NCBI GenBank assembly: GCA_937934295.1
Contig: CALHAI010000006.1
Span: forward strand, 1 to 64,000
Reading direction: 5' to 3'
DNA length: 64,000 nucleotides
From: an uncultured Blastocatellia bacterium
GTDB taxonomy: Bacteria > Acidobacteriota > Blastocatellia > HR10
Made by a program: the position numbers and the translations under genes
Part shown: positions 1-7,515 of the stretch, piece by piece
How the letters are laid out: every line of letters begins with the position of its first letter
Position numbering within the stretch: position 1 is the stretch's first letter
The notes under the pieces: model-generated
Seen by the model: only the letters and a program-made list of their open reading frames with translations
Told to the model about the DNA's origin: nothing
The model's database searches: none

Positions 1-6
1 CATGAC

Positions 7-684
7 ATGGCCGATCATCTCAGGCCAATCGATCACGATTTGAGTCGGCTGCGCGACAAGCTCCTGATGCTCGGAGGACGCGCCGAGGCGGCCATCGCTC
101 AGGCGATCCGCGCCTTGGTCGAACGCGACTCGGAGTTGGCCGAACAGGTCATCCGCGATGATGATAAGATCGACCAACTGGAGAACGAAGTGGACGAGCT
201 GTGCATCGATATCCTCGTGCTCCGACAACCGACGGCCTCCGATCTGCGTTTCGTCATCGCGGCCGTGAAGACGGCGCCGGCTATTGAGCGGATCGCCGAT
301 CATGCAGTGAACATCGCCCGTCACGTCCTCCGACTGAATCGGGAACCGCAGCTGAGGATCTACTTCGACATCCCGAAGATGGCTCGCATCGTCCAGCAGA
401 TGCTGCTGGATGGCTTAGATGCGTTCACCGGCTGCGATGCGGCGAAGGCCCTGGAGACGATTCGGCATGACGATCAGGCCGATGCGCTCTACAAGCGCAT
501 CTATGATGAGCTGCTCGAGCTCATGACCGAAGATCCGACGACCGTCCGTCGAGGGGTGGAATTGCTCTTCATCATCAAGCATCTGGAGCGGATCGCCGAT
601 TACGTGACGAATATCTGCGAGCAGATCGTCTATATGGCTCGAGGTGCTGTCATCAAGCATCATCGCGAGTGGCCGGAGTTATGA
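7..684 (+). CDS. phoU: PhoU-type phosphate signalling regulator
   Basis: A 225-residue all-helical protein made of two PhoU repeats. Each repeat carries the metal-binding type signature, seen as ERIADHAVNIA near residue 95 and ERIADYVTNIC near residue 195. PhoU proteins sit between the Pst phosphate transporter and the PhoR kinase and damp the Pho response when phosphate is plentiful. The length is normal for the family. The gene overlaps the next one by four bases, so it is probably translated with the two-component genes that follow. The pst genes, if linked, lie before the window. The start is taken as the ATG at 7, which gives a typical PhoU N-terminus, but an earlier start outside the window cannot be excluded. 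Confidence 0.9.
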   Translation: MADHLRPIDHDLSRLRDKLLMLGGRAEAAIAQAIRALVERDSELAEQVIRDDDKIDQLENEVDELCIDILVLRQPTASDLRFVIAAVKTAPAIERIADHAVNIARHVLRLNREPQLRIYFDIPKMARIVQQMLLDGLDAFTGCDAAKALETIRHDDQADALYKRIYDELLELMTEDPTTVRRGVELLFIIKHLERIADYVTNICEQIVYMARGAVIKHHREWPEL

Positions 685-1391
685 AGCCGATGATCCTGAT
701 CATCGAGGATGACGCCGAACTGGCATATCTGCTCAAACAGCATCTGGAACGTGGGGGACGATACGAGGTGGAGATCGCGCTGACGGGCGAGGAGGGCTTG
801 CGCGCCCTCGCCCGACGGCGGCCAAACGCGCTCATTCTCGATGTGAACCTGCCGGAGATGAACGGCTTCGAGCTATGCCGCCGCCTCCGCTTGGAGAGCG
901 CGACGCGCCGGTTGCCGATCCTCATGCTCACGGCTCGGACGAGCGAATCGGATAAGGTCCTCGGGTTGAACCTTGGAGCGGACGACTACGTGACTAAGCC
1001 CTTCAGCCTGCGCGAGCTGGAGGCGCGAGTGCAAGCCCTGCTGCGCCGGACCCAGGAGGAGGACGAGCCGACGTTCCTCTACGACGATGGGACGCTCTAT
1101 CTGAACCCGGCACATTTCATCGTGAAGGTCGAAGGGCGCGAGATCAAGCTCACGCGAAAGGAATTCGCGTTGCTCGCCCTTTTGGCGCGAAATCCTGGTC
1201 GCACGCTCACGCGGGAATATCTGCTCGATCGCATCTGGGGCCTCGCCTACTACGGCGATACGCGCACGCTCGACGTGCACGTGCGCAATCTGCGGAAGAA
1301 GCTCGGAGTCGAAGGATACATCGAGACAGTCGTTGGCGTCGGATACCGGTTTCGCCCGCGACGGCAAGAGCCTGCTGACGCTTCGCCGTGA
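681..1391 (+). CDS. phoB: OmpR/PhoB-family response regulator
   Basis: A 236-residue regulator with an N-terminal receiver domain (acidic pair D10/D11, predicted phospho-acceptor D54 in LILDVNLPEMNG, K106 in TKPF) and a C-terminal winged-helix domain ending in the usual DVHVRNLRKKLG helix. It should bind DNA when phosphorylated by the kinase encoded just after it. I chose the ATG at 681, which overlaps the phoU stop as ATGA. An upstream GTG at 669 and an ATG at 690 are alternatives. The PhoB assignment comes mainly from the flanking phoU and the membrane-free PhoR-like kinase; other OmpR-class regulators look similar. Confidence 0.85.
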   Translation: MKPMILIIEDDAELAYLLKQHLERGGRYEVEIALTGEEGLRALARRRPNALILDVNLPEMNGFELCRRLRLESATRRLPILMLTARTSESDKVLGLNLGADDYVTKPFSLRELEARVQALLRRTQEEDEPTFLYDDGTLYLNPAHFIVKVEGREIKLTRKEFALLALLARNPGRTLTREYLLDRIWGLAYYGDTRTLDVHVRNLRKKLGVEGYIETVVGVGYRFRPRRQEPADASP

Positions 1392-2524
1392 TCCCCACCG
1401 AAGAAAACACCGATCGCGAGCTTGTTCGCGAGCTGGTTCGCGTGGCCCACCCTCTGTGGCGGACCATCCTGGCCACCATGCGCGAAGGGGTGCTCGTCGT
1501 GGATCGGAGGATGACCGTCCTCGTTCAGAATCCGGCGGCCACCGAGATCTTCCCCCCACCGCCGATCTCCTCCCGCCCTCTTCGATTAATTGATCTCACG
1601 CGCGATCCCGCGCTGCACGAAGGCTTCCAACAGGCGCTCGGACAGGGCGCCTCCGTCGAATTGCGCTTCGAGCTGCGACGCGGCGAGCCGCGCACGTTTC
1701 AGGTCAGGATCGCCCCGCTTCGCATCGCTTCCGATACGCCGCAAGCTGCTTTGGGCGTCTTCGTGGAGATCACCGCCCTGGAGCGCCTAGAGCGCGTACG
1801 GCGCGACTTCTTCGCCAATCTCTCACACGAGCTGCGCACGCCGCTGGCGGCCATCCTCGCTTACGTCGAGATGCTGCAGGAGATCGGACTCGATGATCCC
1901 GAGCATGTGCGCCGCTGCCTGGATGGCCTCTTTCGCCAGGCGCAGCGCCTCCATGCCTTAGTGCGCGACATCACTGATCTGGCAGAGATCGAATCGGGCG
2001 CGACCGTCCTCTCTCTCGAAGCGCTTCCGCTTCGCGCCCTCGTCGAAGATGTTCTGGCCTTGATCCAGCCCCGAGCAGAAGGACGCGGCATCGCTATTGT
2101 GAATGAAATCCCTGAGGAGATTCAGGTGCTAGCCGATCCCCTCCGCCTGACGCAGATCTTGCAGAACCTTCTGGACAATGCCGTGAAGTTCAACCGGCCA
2201 AACGGCTGCGTGTGGATTCGCGCGCGCCGTCTGGGAGAACATCTGGAGGTCTCGATCGCCGATACGGGGATCGGCATCCCTCCAGCTGATCAACCCCGCA
2301 TCTTCGAGCGCTTCTATCGGAGCGAGAAATCTCGCTCCCGAGAGACCGGTGGGAGCGGCCTCGGTCTAGCCATCGTGAAGCATCTCGTCCAACTTCACGG
2401 GGGGGAGATCCGCGTCAGAAGCGAACCGGGCATGGGTTCGGAATTCACGTTCAGCTTAAAGGCGGCTCCGGAGCCAAGGGTCGCCCAGGGGGCGACTTCG
2501 GCCGATGCCATGACGAACGAATAG
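1388..2524 (+). CDS. phoR: PAS-domain sensor histidine kinase, PhoR-like, without membrane segments
   Basis: A 378-residue kinase with a PAS domain at about residues 22-130, a dimerisation/phospho-acceptor domain (SHELRTPL, His147), then a HATPase domain with N box (LLDNAVKF), G1 box (DTGIGIP), F box (FERFYR) and G2 box (GSGLGLAI). It would autophosphorylate and pass phosphate to the regulator encoded upstream. The GTG start at 1388 overlaps the regulator stop as GTGA. Unlike classical PhoR there is no hydrophobic N-terminal segment, so the protein should be cytoplasmic. It may sense through PhoU/Pst contacts or through the PAS domain. The C-terminal 20 residues are Ala-rich and look dispensable. 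Confidence 0.88.
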   Translation: MIPTEENTDRELVRELVRVAHPLWRTILATMREGVLVVDRRMTVLVQNPAATEIFPPPPISSRPLRLIDLTRDPALHEGFQQALGQGASVELRFELRRGEPRTFQVRIAPLRIASDTPQAALGVFVEITALERLERVRRDFFANLSHELRTPLAAILAYVEMLQEIGLDDPEHVRRCLDGLFRQAQRLHALVRDITDLAEIESGATVLSLEALPLRALVEDVLALIQPRAEGRGIAIVNEIPEEIQVLADPLRLTQILQNLLDNAVKFNRPNGCVWIRARRLGEHLEVSIADTGIGIPPADQPRIFERFYRSEKSRSRETGGSGLGLAIVKHLVQLHGGEIRVRSEPGMGSEFTFSLKAAPEPRVAQGATSADAMTNE

Positions 2525-2530
2525 GTCTCC

Positions 2531-2567
2531 GGTGCGGCCCCGAAGGGGGCCTGTTCGGAACCGCACC
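2531..2567. terminator. Hairpin between convergent phoR-like gene and small secreted-protein gene
   Basis: GGTGCGG (2531-2537) pairs exactly with CCGCACC (2561-2567), and a shorter CCGAA/TTCGG stem can form inside. It lies between the stops of two convergent genes (2524 and 2572). There is no T-run on either side, so it is a probable bidirectional barrier or mRNA-end structure rather than a textbook intrinsic terminator. Confidence 0.5.
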
Positions 2568-2571
2568 TCCT

Positions 2572-2928
2572 TCAGTACAGAGTGAGAAGAAAACCGACGG
2601 GAAGACCGAAGATGAGATCGAGGACGCCGAAGGCCCCCCATCCGAACCAGGACCAAGAAGGCCACCATCCCCAATCAGCCCATCCGCCCCCGCCCCAATA
2701 GGGATCGTCCCATTCCTCGTCGTAAAACTGAGCCCCAAGGCCGAAGCCGGTGGGGGTGAACACCCCTCCAGTGGTGATGAAAGGTCGACCTCCGGCCGTC
2801 ACTCCCCCGACCGGCAGGTCCCCGCCAGGGAGATAAGGTCTTCCACCAGCTGTGACGCCCGCATAAGCGGGGGACACAAGGCTCCCGAGCATGAACATGA
2901 GGAACGCGATCGCGAGAAGTCTCCGCAT
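2572..2928 (-). CDS. Small secreted Trp/Gly-rich protein of unknown function
   Basis: A 118-residue protein that I do not recognise. It begins with a clear signal peptide (MRRLLAIAFLMFMLGSLVSPAYA). The mature part opens with two imperfect copies of a ~17-residue unit, both starting GVTAGGRP followed by Y or F. It then has an acidic patch and a Trp/Gly-rich stretch with nine Trp in about 31 residues, and ends in a hydrophobic tail. An AAAGGAGG ribosome site sits eight bases before the ATG. The gene starts 16 bases after the stop of the TPR regulator, so the two are probably co-transcribed. Aromatic/Gly-rich composition suggests a surface or outer-membrane-associated protein, but no function can be assigned. 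Confidence 0.75.
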   Translation of the reverse strand: MRRLLAIAFLMFMLGSLVSPAYAGVTAGGRPYLPGGDLPVGGVTAGGRPFITTGGVFTPTGFGLGAQFYDEEWDDPYWGGGGWADWGWWPSWSWFGWGAFGVLDLIFGLPVGFLLTLY

Positions 2929-2943
2929 ATATCGAACCTCCTT

Positions 2944-4371
2944 TCAAATCCCATACTTCTTTCGCAACATTGTGATATAGGCCTTGGTGATGCCGAGCAG
3001 CTCGGCGGCTTTCGTCTGATTCTCACCGGTATGCCGCAACGCTTCCGCCAAGAGGAACTTCCCGAGCATCTCGTGGGCCTCTCGCCAAGTGGGCAGGAAA
3101 CTGCTCCGGATCATGAAGACCCCTTCTTCGGCCTTGATCCGCTGCTGCTGCACCAATCGTTCGATCCGCTCGATCTGCACGAACAGATAGGCATCGCGAT
3201 ATCCATTGAGCAATGCCTTGGTGCGTCTGAGATGTTCAAGAGCCTGCATCCCGTTGCCTCGATAGACCCACAGCTCCGCAAGATACGTGTGACTCTCGGC
3301 CTGAAGCGACCTGTTCCTCAACTGCAGAGCCAGATCCAAGGCCTCTTCAAGGAATTGCTGACTCTCCTCCAACCGCCCTTGCACCATGAGCACACGCCCG
3401 AGGGTGATCGCGGCGACCGCCTTCTCATGCGGATTCTTCCCCAACTCCGCCAACTCGATGGCCTGTCGCAGGACGGTCTCCGCCTCGGACAACTGCCCCT
3501 GCTCCAAACGCAGCCGCCCGAAAAGCTCCAGCGTCGCCGATTCTCCGGCGATGTCTTTCGACCGGCGGCGCAGCTCCAAACTCTCCTCCAGCAGCCGTGC
3601 CGCGCGCTCGAACTGCCCCATGCGGAGGCACGCGTAGGCCAGGTTATTTGTCGCATGCGCCAGATCATCGAAGAACGCGCTCTCAGCCAAGCATTCGTAT
3701 GCCGCTTGGATGATGCGCACCGCCTCGTCGTACAGCCCCTTTCCGATCAGCAGCGTCCCGTAGAAGTTCAAAGCATTGCCGTAGTACCGACCCCGCTCCA
3801 CCTCCAGGGCGCGAATGGCTGCCAACAAGTCCTCCTCCGCCTGCGCGAGATCACCCAAGAAGTAATGAATGACGCCCAGGTTGAAAGTGATGAGCCCGAT
3901 CAGAAACGTCGTCGGCCGATCTGCAACGGCCCTCGCCTCCTCGAGGGCCCGCACGATCTCCTGCCGCGCTTGCTCATAGCCACCCTGACGCCGATACACC
4001 CGCCCCAACACGTACAACGCGCGCGCCAGCCCGAAATGATCGCGATTGAGGCTATAAATCCCGAAGACGACTTGCGCTTGCTGCTTGGCCTCCTCGTACT
4101 CGCCCCGCCAATAATGCCACTCCGCTTTCGCCAGACCAAACTCAGCCGCCTCCCTCAGATTCGCCTCCGCCAGCCGCCTCTCGAATGCCCCGAGCAACTC
4201 CCCAGCCTCTTCCAGCTCCCCCTTGTAGATCAACACCTGAGCCTTCGCGGCCGCCGACCGCAAGTCGGTCGGCGAGATCTCCTCGGCCATCCGCTCAGCC
4301 TCCCGGAACTGACCGGAGTAGATGGCCTGCTCTAAGAGTGTGATCTCTCGAACCTTCGTCGTCTTCATCAC
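2944..4371 (-). CDS. TPR protein with C-terminal Fis-type helix-turn-helix
   Basis: A 475-residue protein. Residues ~15-390 are tandem tetratricopeptide repeats (recurring patterns of the type A..LGRVYRRQGGYEQA and LAYACLRMGQFERA). The C-terminus, ~437-475, is a Fis/HTH_8 helix-turn-helix (ENQTKAAELLGITKAYI). That domain usually ends sigma-54 activators, but no AAA+ domain is present here. The protein is likely a DNA-binding regulator that takes its input through the TPR solenoid, from a peptide or partner protein. It is transcribed divergently from the LacI/iol block from an almost perfect sigma-70 promoter. The closest neighbour it could control is the small secreted protein downstream or the divergent island; neither is shown by the sequence. 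Confidence 0.8.
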   Translation of the reverse strand: MMKTTKVREITLLEQAIYSGQFREAERMAEEISPTDLRSAAAKAQVLIYKGELEEAGELLGAFERRLAEANLREAAEFGLAKAEWHYWRGEYEEAKQQAQVVFGIYSLNRDHFGLARALYVLGRVYRRQGGYEQARQEIVRALEEARAVADRPTTFLIGLITFNLGVIHYFLGDLAQAEEDLLAAIRALEVERGRYYGNALNFYGTLLIGKGLYDEAVRIIQAAYECLAESAFFDDLAHATNNLAYACLRMGQFERAARLLEESLELRRRSKDIAGESATLELFGRLRLEQGQLSEAETVLRQAIELAELGKNPHEKAVAAITLGRVLMVQGRLEESQQFLEEALDLALQLRNRSLQAESHTYLAELWVYRGNGMQALEHLRRTKALLNGYRDAYLFVQIERIERLVQQQRIKAEEGVFMIRSSFLPTWREAHEMLGKFLLAEALRHTGENQTKAAELLGITKAYITMLRKKYGI

Positions 4372-4380
4372 TTCCCTCGA

Positions 4381-4412
4381 CGATCGTTCACAATCTTTGA
4401 CCTCAACGATCG
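4381..4412. repeat. Exact 8-bp inverted repeat in the leader of the TPR regulator
   Basis: CGATCGTT at 4381-4388 and AACGATCG at 4405-4412 are exact inverse complements, 16 bases apart. They lie between the predicted start of minus-strand transcription (about 4414) and the ATG at 4371. Each half also has the self-complementary core CGATCG. This could be an operator pair, for LacI-family or other repressor dimers, or an RNA hairpin in the short leader. Confidence 0.45.
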
Positions 4413-4420
4413 CAAAGAGA

Positions 4421-4448
4421 ATTATAGACAGGTCCTGCTCGATGTCAA
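4421..4448 (-). promoter_or_regulatory. Consensus sigma-70 promoter for the TPR regulator
   Basis: Read on the minus strand: TTGACA (4448-4443), 16 bases, TATAAT (4426-4421). Both hexamers match the consensus exactly. Transcription would start near 4414 and give a leader of about 43 bases before the ATG at 4371. Confidence 0.75.
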
Positions 4449-4462
4449 GGATTTTTTCGATC

Positions 4463-4490
4463 TTGACAAGCCAAGGATTCGGGATATGAT
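4463..4490 (+). promoter_or_regulatory. Sigma-70 promoter for the LacI/iol island
   Basis: TTGACA (4463-4468), 16 bases, TATGAT (4485-4490), giving a start near 4497 and a leader of about 90 bases before the LacI-family ATG. Its -35 box and the -35 box of the divergent promoter form the inverted repeat TGTCAAG/CTTGACA around a 12-base spacer, so one protein dimer bound there could control both directions. Confidence 0.7.
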
Positions 4491-4586
4491 AGAAGGCTCT
4501 TACGGAGGGCGTGGGTTTAAGGAGGCAGTCTCAGAAGGGGTTTGGGGAATTTTCTCTTTGGCCGATTGTTGAAAACGTGTGCAACC

Positions 4587-5621
4587 ATGAGCACGGTCTC
4601 AATCAAAGACATCGCGCGCGTGGCGAAGGTTTCGCACTCAACGGTCTCGCGGGCCTTGCACAATAGCCCGCTTGTGAGCTGGGAGACGGCCGAGCGCATT
4701 CGCCGAATCGCCAAAGAGATGGGCTATCGGCCGAGCGCCATCGCTCGCAGCTTGGTCACCCGAAAGACCAAGACCATTGGTGTCGTCGTCACGACGATCG
4801 CCGATCCCTTCATCGCCGAAGTAGTCAGCGGCATCGAAGAGGTGGCCAACGATCATGGCTACTCGGTCTTTCTGGCGAACTCCAATGCCGATCCAGACCG
4901 TGAGATCAAGGTCGTGCATTCTTTCCACGAGCGACGTGTGGATGGGATCCTCGTGACGGCCTCGCGCGTCGGCGCGCTCTACATGGATCATCTGAGTCAG
5001 ATGAAGGTCCCCATCGTGCTCATCAACAATCAGCATCCGGGCGAATTCGCCCACTCGGTCATGATTGACAATGTCACGGCCAGCCGTGTGGCGACCGAGC
5101 ACCTAATTCAGCTCGGCCACCGACGCATCGCGTACATCGGCGATCAATTCGGGTATCAATCCGACACCGAACGCTTCGCGGGGTACCGCCAAGCCTTGGA
5201 ACGTGCCGGGCTCACATTTCAACCGGAACTAGTCGTCCACGGGGACGGGAAGCCGGAAGGAGGGATGCGGGCGATGGAGCGGCTGCTGGCGCTCGCTCCG
5301 CCGCCGACGGCCGTCTTCTGCTACAACGACATGACGGCTTTGGGCGCGCTGCGCGTCGCGCGCATGAGGGGGGTTCGCGTCCCGGAGGACATCTCGCTTG
5401 TGGGATTCGACGATCTCTTCATCGCTTCATACACGGAGCCGCCGCTGACGACGATCCGTCAACCGAAACGGCAGATGGGGCGGCAAGCCATGGTGCTGTT
5501 GCTGCAACTCCTCAAGGGAGAGGATTCCCAGCAGACGATCTGGGTGCAGGGCGAGTTGATCATTCGGGCCTCGACCGCCCCCCCGCGAAAGGAGGAGGCG
5601 TATGTCCGTCCCCGCTCATGA
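4587..5621 (+). CDS. LacI-family transcriptional regulator
   Basis: A 344-residue regulator. Residues 1-60 form the LacI helix-turn-helix and hinge (SIKDIARVAKVSHSTVSRAL, then GYRPSAIARSL), followed by a periplasmic-binding-protein-like effector domain (TIGVV, then the late GFDD and LTTIRQP motifs). It should repress the sugar/inositol genes until a pathway sugar or intermediate binds. The ATG at 4587 gives the canonical N-terminus; the open frame continues back to a TTG at 4542, which is less likely. Its 3' end overlaps iolB by 20 bases, so regulator and catabolic genes share a transcript, and autoregulation is likely. The effector is unknown. Confidence 0.88.
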   Translation: MSTVSIKDIARVAKVSHSTVSRALHNSPLVSWETAERIRRIAKEMGYRPSAIARSLVTRKTKTIGVVVTTIADPFIAEVVSGIEEVANDHGYSVFLANSNADPDREIKVVHSFHERRVDGILVTASRVGALYMDHLSQMKVPIVLINNQHPGEFAHSVMIDNVTASRVATEHLIQLGHRRIAYIGDQFGYQSDTERFAGYRQALERAGLTFQPELVVHGDGKPEGGMRAMERLLALAPPPTAVFCYNDMTALGALRVARMRGVRVPEDISLVGFDDLFIASYTEPPLTTIRQPKRQMGRQAMVLLLQLLKGEDSQQTIWVQGELIIRASTAPPRKEEAYVRPRS

Positions 5622-6453
5622 CCTGCTCATTCGGTCGCGCCCTCTGAAGGGAAAGACAGGCGAACGCGTCTCCATCACCCCGGAATCAGTAGGATTCGAG
5701 TATCTGAGTTTCTCTGTCCGAGCGTTGGCCGCTGGAGAGGCGATCTCCGGACAGACGGGGAGCGATGAGGTCGGGATCGTGATCCTCGGCGGACGGTTCA
5801 TGGTTCACTCTTCAGCGGGTTCATGGTCACACGTTGGCGTGCGTGCACACGTTTTCGACGGACTCCCGACGGCCCTCTATCTCCCCATCGGCACCTCGTA
5901 CACGATCACGGCCGAGACCGACGGTGAGCTGGCCTTTTGTCGAGCCCGCGCTGAAAGGGCGTTCCCGGCCCGGCTGATCCTTCCCGAGGACGTTCGGATC
6001 GAGATCCGCGGAGGCGGGAACGCGACCCGACAGATCAATCACATCCTCACCCCTGACTTTCCCGCCGATCGGCTGATGATCGTCGAGGTCTATACGCCGA
6101 GCGGAAATTGGTCGAGCTATCCCCCGCATAAGCACGATGTCCACAATCCGCCGGAGGAGGTGGACCTGGAGGAGATTTACTACTACAAGGTGGACCGTCC
6201 GAAGGGGTATGCGATCCAGCGGATTTACACGGCGGATGGAGGGCGGGATGTGACGCTCACGGTTCAGGATGGTGATCTGGTGCTGATTCCGGAAGGGTAC
6301 CATCCGGTCGTGGCCGCGCACGGATATAACGTCTACTACTTGAACGCGCTGGCCGGAAGCGCGCGCTCAATGGCGGCCTCCGATGATCCGGCCCACGCAT
6401 GGGTGCGCGCGACGTGGGTGGAGAAAGATCCGCGCGTCCCGCTCGTGCGCTGA
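5602..6453 (+). CDS. iolB: 5-deoxy-glucuronate isomerase
   Basis: A 283-residue bicupin enzyme of the IolB/KduI family. It converts 5-deoxy-glucuronate to 2-deoxy-5-keto-gluconate in myo-inositol breakdown. The C-terminal cupin carries the metal-binding cluster YPPHKHDVHNPPEE near residue 173 and the downstream LIPEGYHPVVAAHGY. The start ATG at 5602 has a strong GGAGG ribosome site and lies inside the end of the LacI gene. iolC follows with a gap of 18 bases. The length is close to that of known IolB proteins. KduI is the main alternative but is excluded by the adjacent iolC and iolD. Confidence 0.92.
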   Translation: MSVPAHDLLIRSRPLKGKTGERVSITPESVGFEYLSFSVRALAAGEAISGQTGSDEVGIVILGGRFMVHSSAGSWSHVGVRAHVFDGLPTALYLPIGTSYTITAETDGELAFCRARAERAFPARLILPEDVRIEIRGGGNATRQINHILTPDFPADRLMIVEVYTPSGNWSSYPPHKHDVHNPPEEVDLEEIYYYKVDRPKGYAIQRIYTADGGRDVTLTVQDGDLVLIPEGYHPVVAAHGYNVYYLNALAGSARSMAASDDPAHAWVRATWVEKDPRVPLVR

Positions 6454-6471
6454 AGGATGGAGAGGAGCGCG

Positions 6472-7485
6472 ATGGTGGAGCGTCGGTACGATCTTCTCGC
6501 CATGGGTCGCAGCTCGATTGATCTCTATGCGGCCGACATCGGTGTGCCGTTTCCAGAGATCAAACACTTCGCGGCCTACGTGGGGGGATGCCCGACCAAC
6601 ATCAGCGTGGGTGCGCGGCGATTGGGGTTACGCGCCGCATTGTTGACGGCTGTCGGGGATGATCCTGTGGGGGATTTCATCCTGCGCTTTCTGGAGCAAG
6701 AGGGTGTGGAGACGCGGTTCATCCCGCGAAAGCCAGATCGGCGAACGAGCGCCGTGCTGTTGGGTGTAGAGCCGCCGGATCGCTTCCCCTTGGTCTACTA
6801 TCGCGACAATTGCGCCGATATGGAGTTGACCATTGACGACGTGGTGGCGGCCCCGATCGCGGAGAGCCGCGTGCTGCTCATCAGCGGGACGGGTCTCAGT
6901 CGGGAACCCAGCCGCAGCGCGACGCTCTTTGCCGCCGAGCGCGCGAGAGCGCACGGCACGGCGGTCTTTCTCGATCTCGATTTTCGTCCGACGCTCTGGC
7001 ATGACGTGCGCGCTTATGGCGTGACGATCCGCCTAGTGCTGTCGCTTGTGGACATCGTGCTCGGCACGGCGAACGAAGTGAAGGCAGCGGCTCTCATGGA
7101 GACGCGGGATGTCCGCATCGAGCACGCGCAAGTCTCCGAATCCCGCATCGCGGGCGAGGTCGAGCGAGCGATTGGAACGCTTCTGGAGCGCGGCCCGCGA
7201 GCGCTCGTCGTGAAGCGCGGTGCCGAAGGCGCGACTGTTCATCTGGCCCAGGGAGCTGCGATCGTCGCCCCGGCATTCCCCGTCGAGATCCTCAATGTCC
7301 TGGGCGCCGGAGATGCTTTCGCCGCCGGATTCCTCTACGGCTATCTGAAGGGATGGGATTGGTATCGGGCGGCGCGCATGGGCAACGCCTGCGGCGCGAT
7401 CGTCGTCACGCGTCACGGCTGCGCGAATTTCATGCCGTATGAAGCCGAGGTCCTGTCGTTCATCGAAGCGCATGGGGGATTTTAG
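6472..7485 (+). CDS. iolC: 5-dehydro-2-deoxygluconokinase (PfkB family)
   Basis: A 337-residue ribokinase-fold enzyme that phosphorylates 2-deoxy-5-keto-gluconate in inositol catabolism. The N-terminal sugar-kinase motif (GGCPTNISVGARRLG) and the C-terminal catalytic/anion-hole motif (LGAGDAFAAGFLYG, with the general-base Asp) are both present. I chose the ATG at 6472, preceded by AGAGGAG; an in-frame ATG at 6457 has a poorer ribosome site. It lies between iolB and iolD in the usual order, which supports IolC over a generic PfkB kinase. Confidence 0.9.
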   Translation: MVERRYDLLAMGRSSIDLYAADIGVPFPEIKHFAAYVGGCPTNISVGARRLGLRAALLTAVGDDPVGDFILRFLEQEGVETRFIPRKPDRRTSAVLLGVEPPDRFPLVYYRDNCADMELTIDDVVAAPIAESRVLLISGTGLSREPSRSATLFAAERARAHGTAVFLDLDFRPTLWHDVRAYGVTIRLVLSLVDIVLGTANEVKAAALMETRDVRIEHAQVSESRIAGEVERAIGTLLERGPRALVVKRGAEGATVHLAQGAAIVAPAFPVEILNVLGAGDAFAAGFLYGYLKGWDWYRAARMGNACGAIVVTRHGCANFMPYEAEVLSFIEAHGGF

Positions 7486-7515
7486 CGTGGACGACGTGTA
7501 GAGGAGAGGACGGCG

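Noticed and set aside
3031-4335. A 434-codon plus-strand open frame opposite the TPR regulator.
   Set aside because: It mirrors the minus-strand gene codon for codon. The minus-strand product has clear TPR and HTH domains, a promoter and a normal start; the antisense product is Leu/Gln/Arg-rich without domain pattern.
4542-4586. TTG start that would lengthen the LacI-family regulator by 15 residues.
   Set aside because: The LacI helix-turn-helix normally begins within a few residues of the start, as it does from the ATG at 4587.
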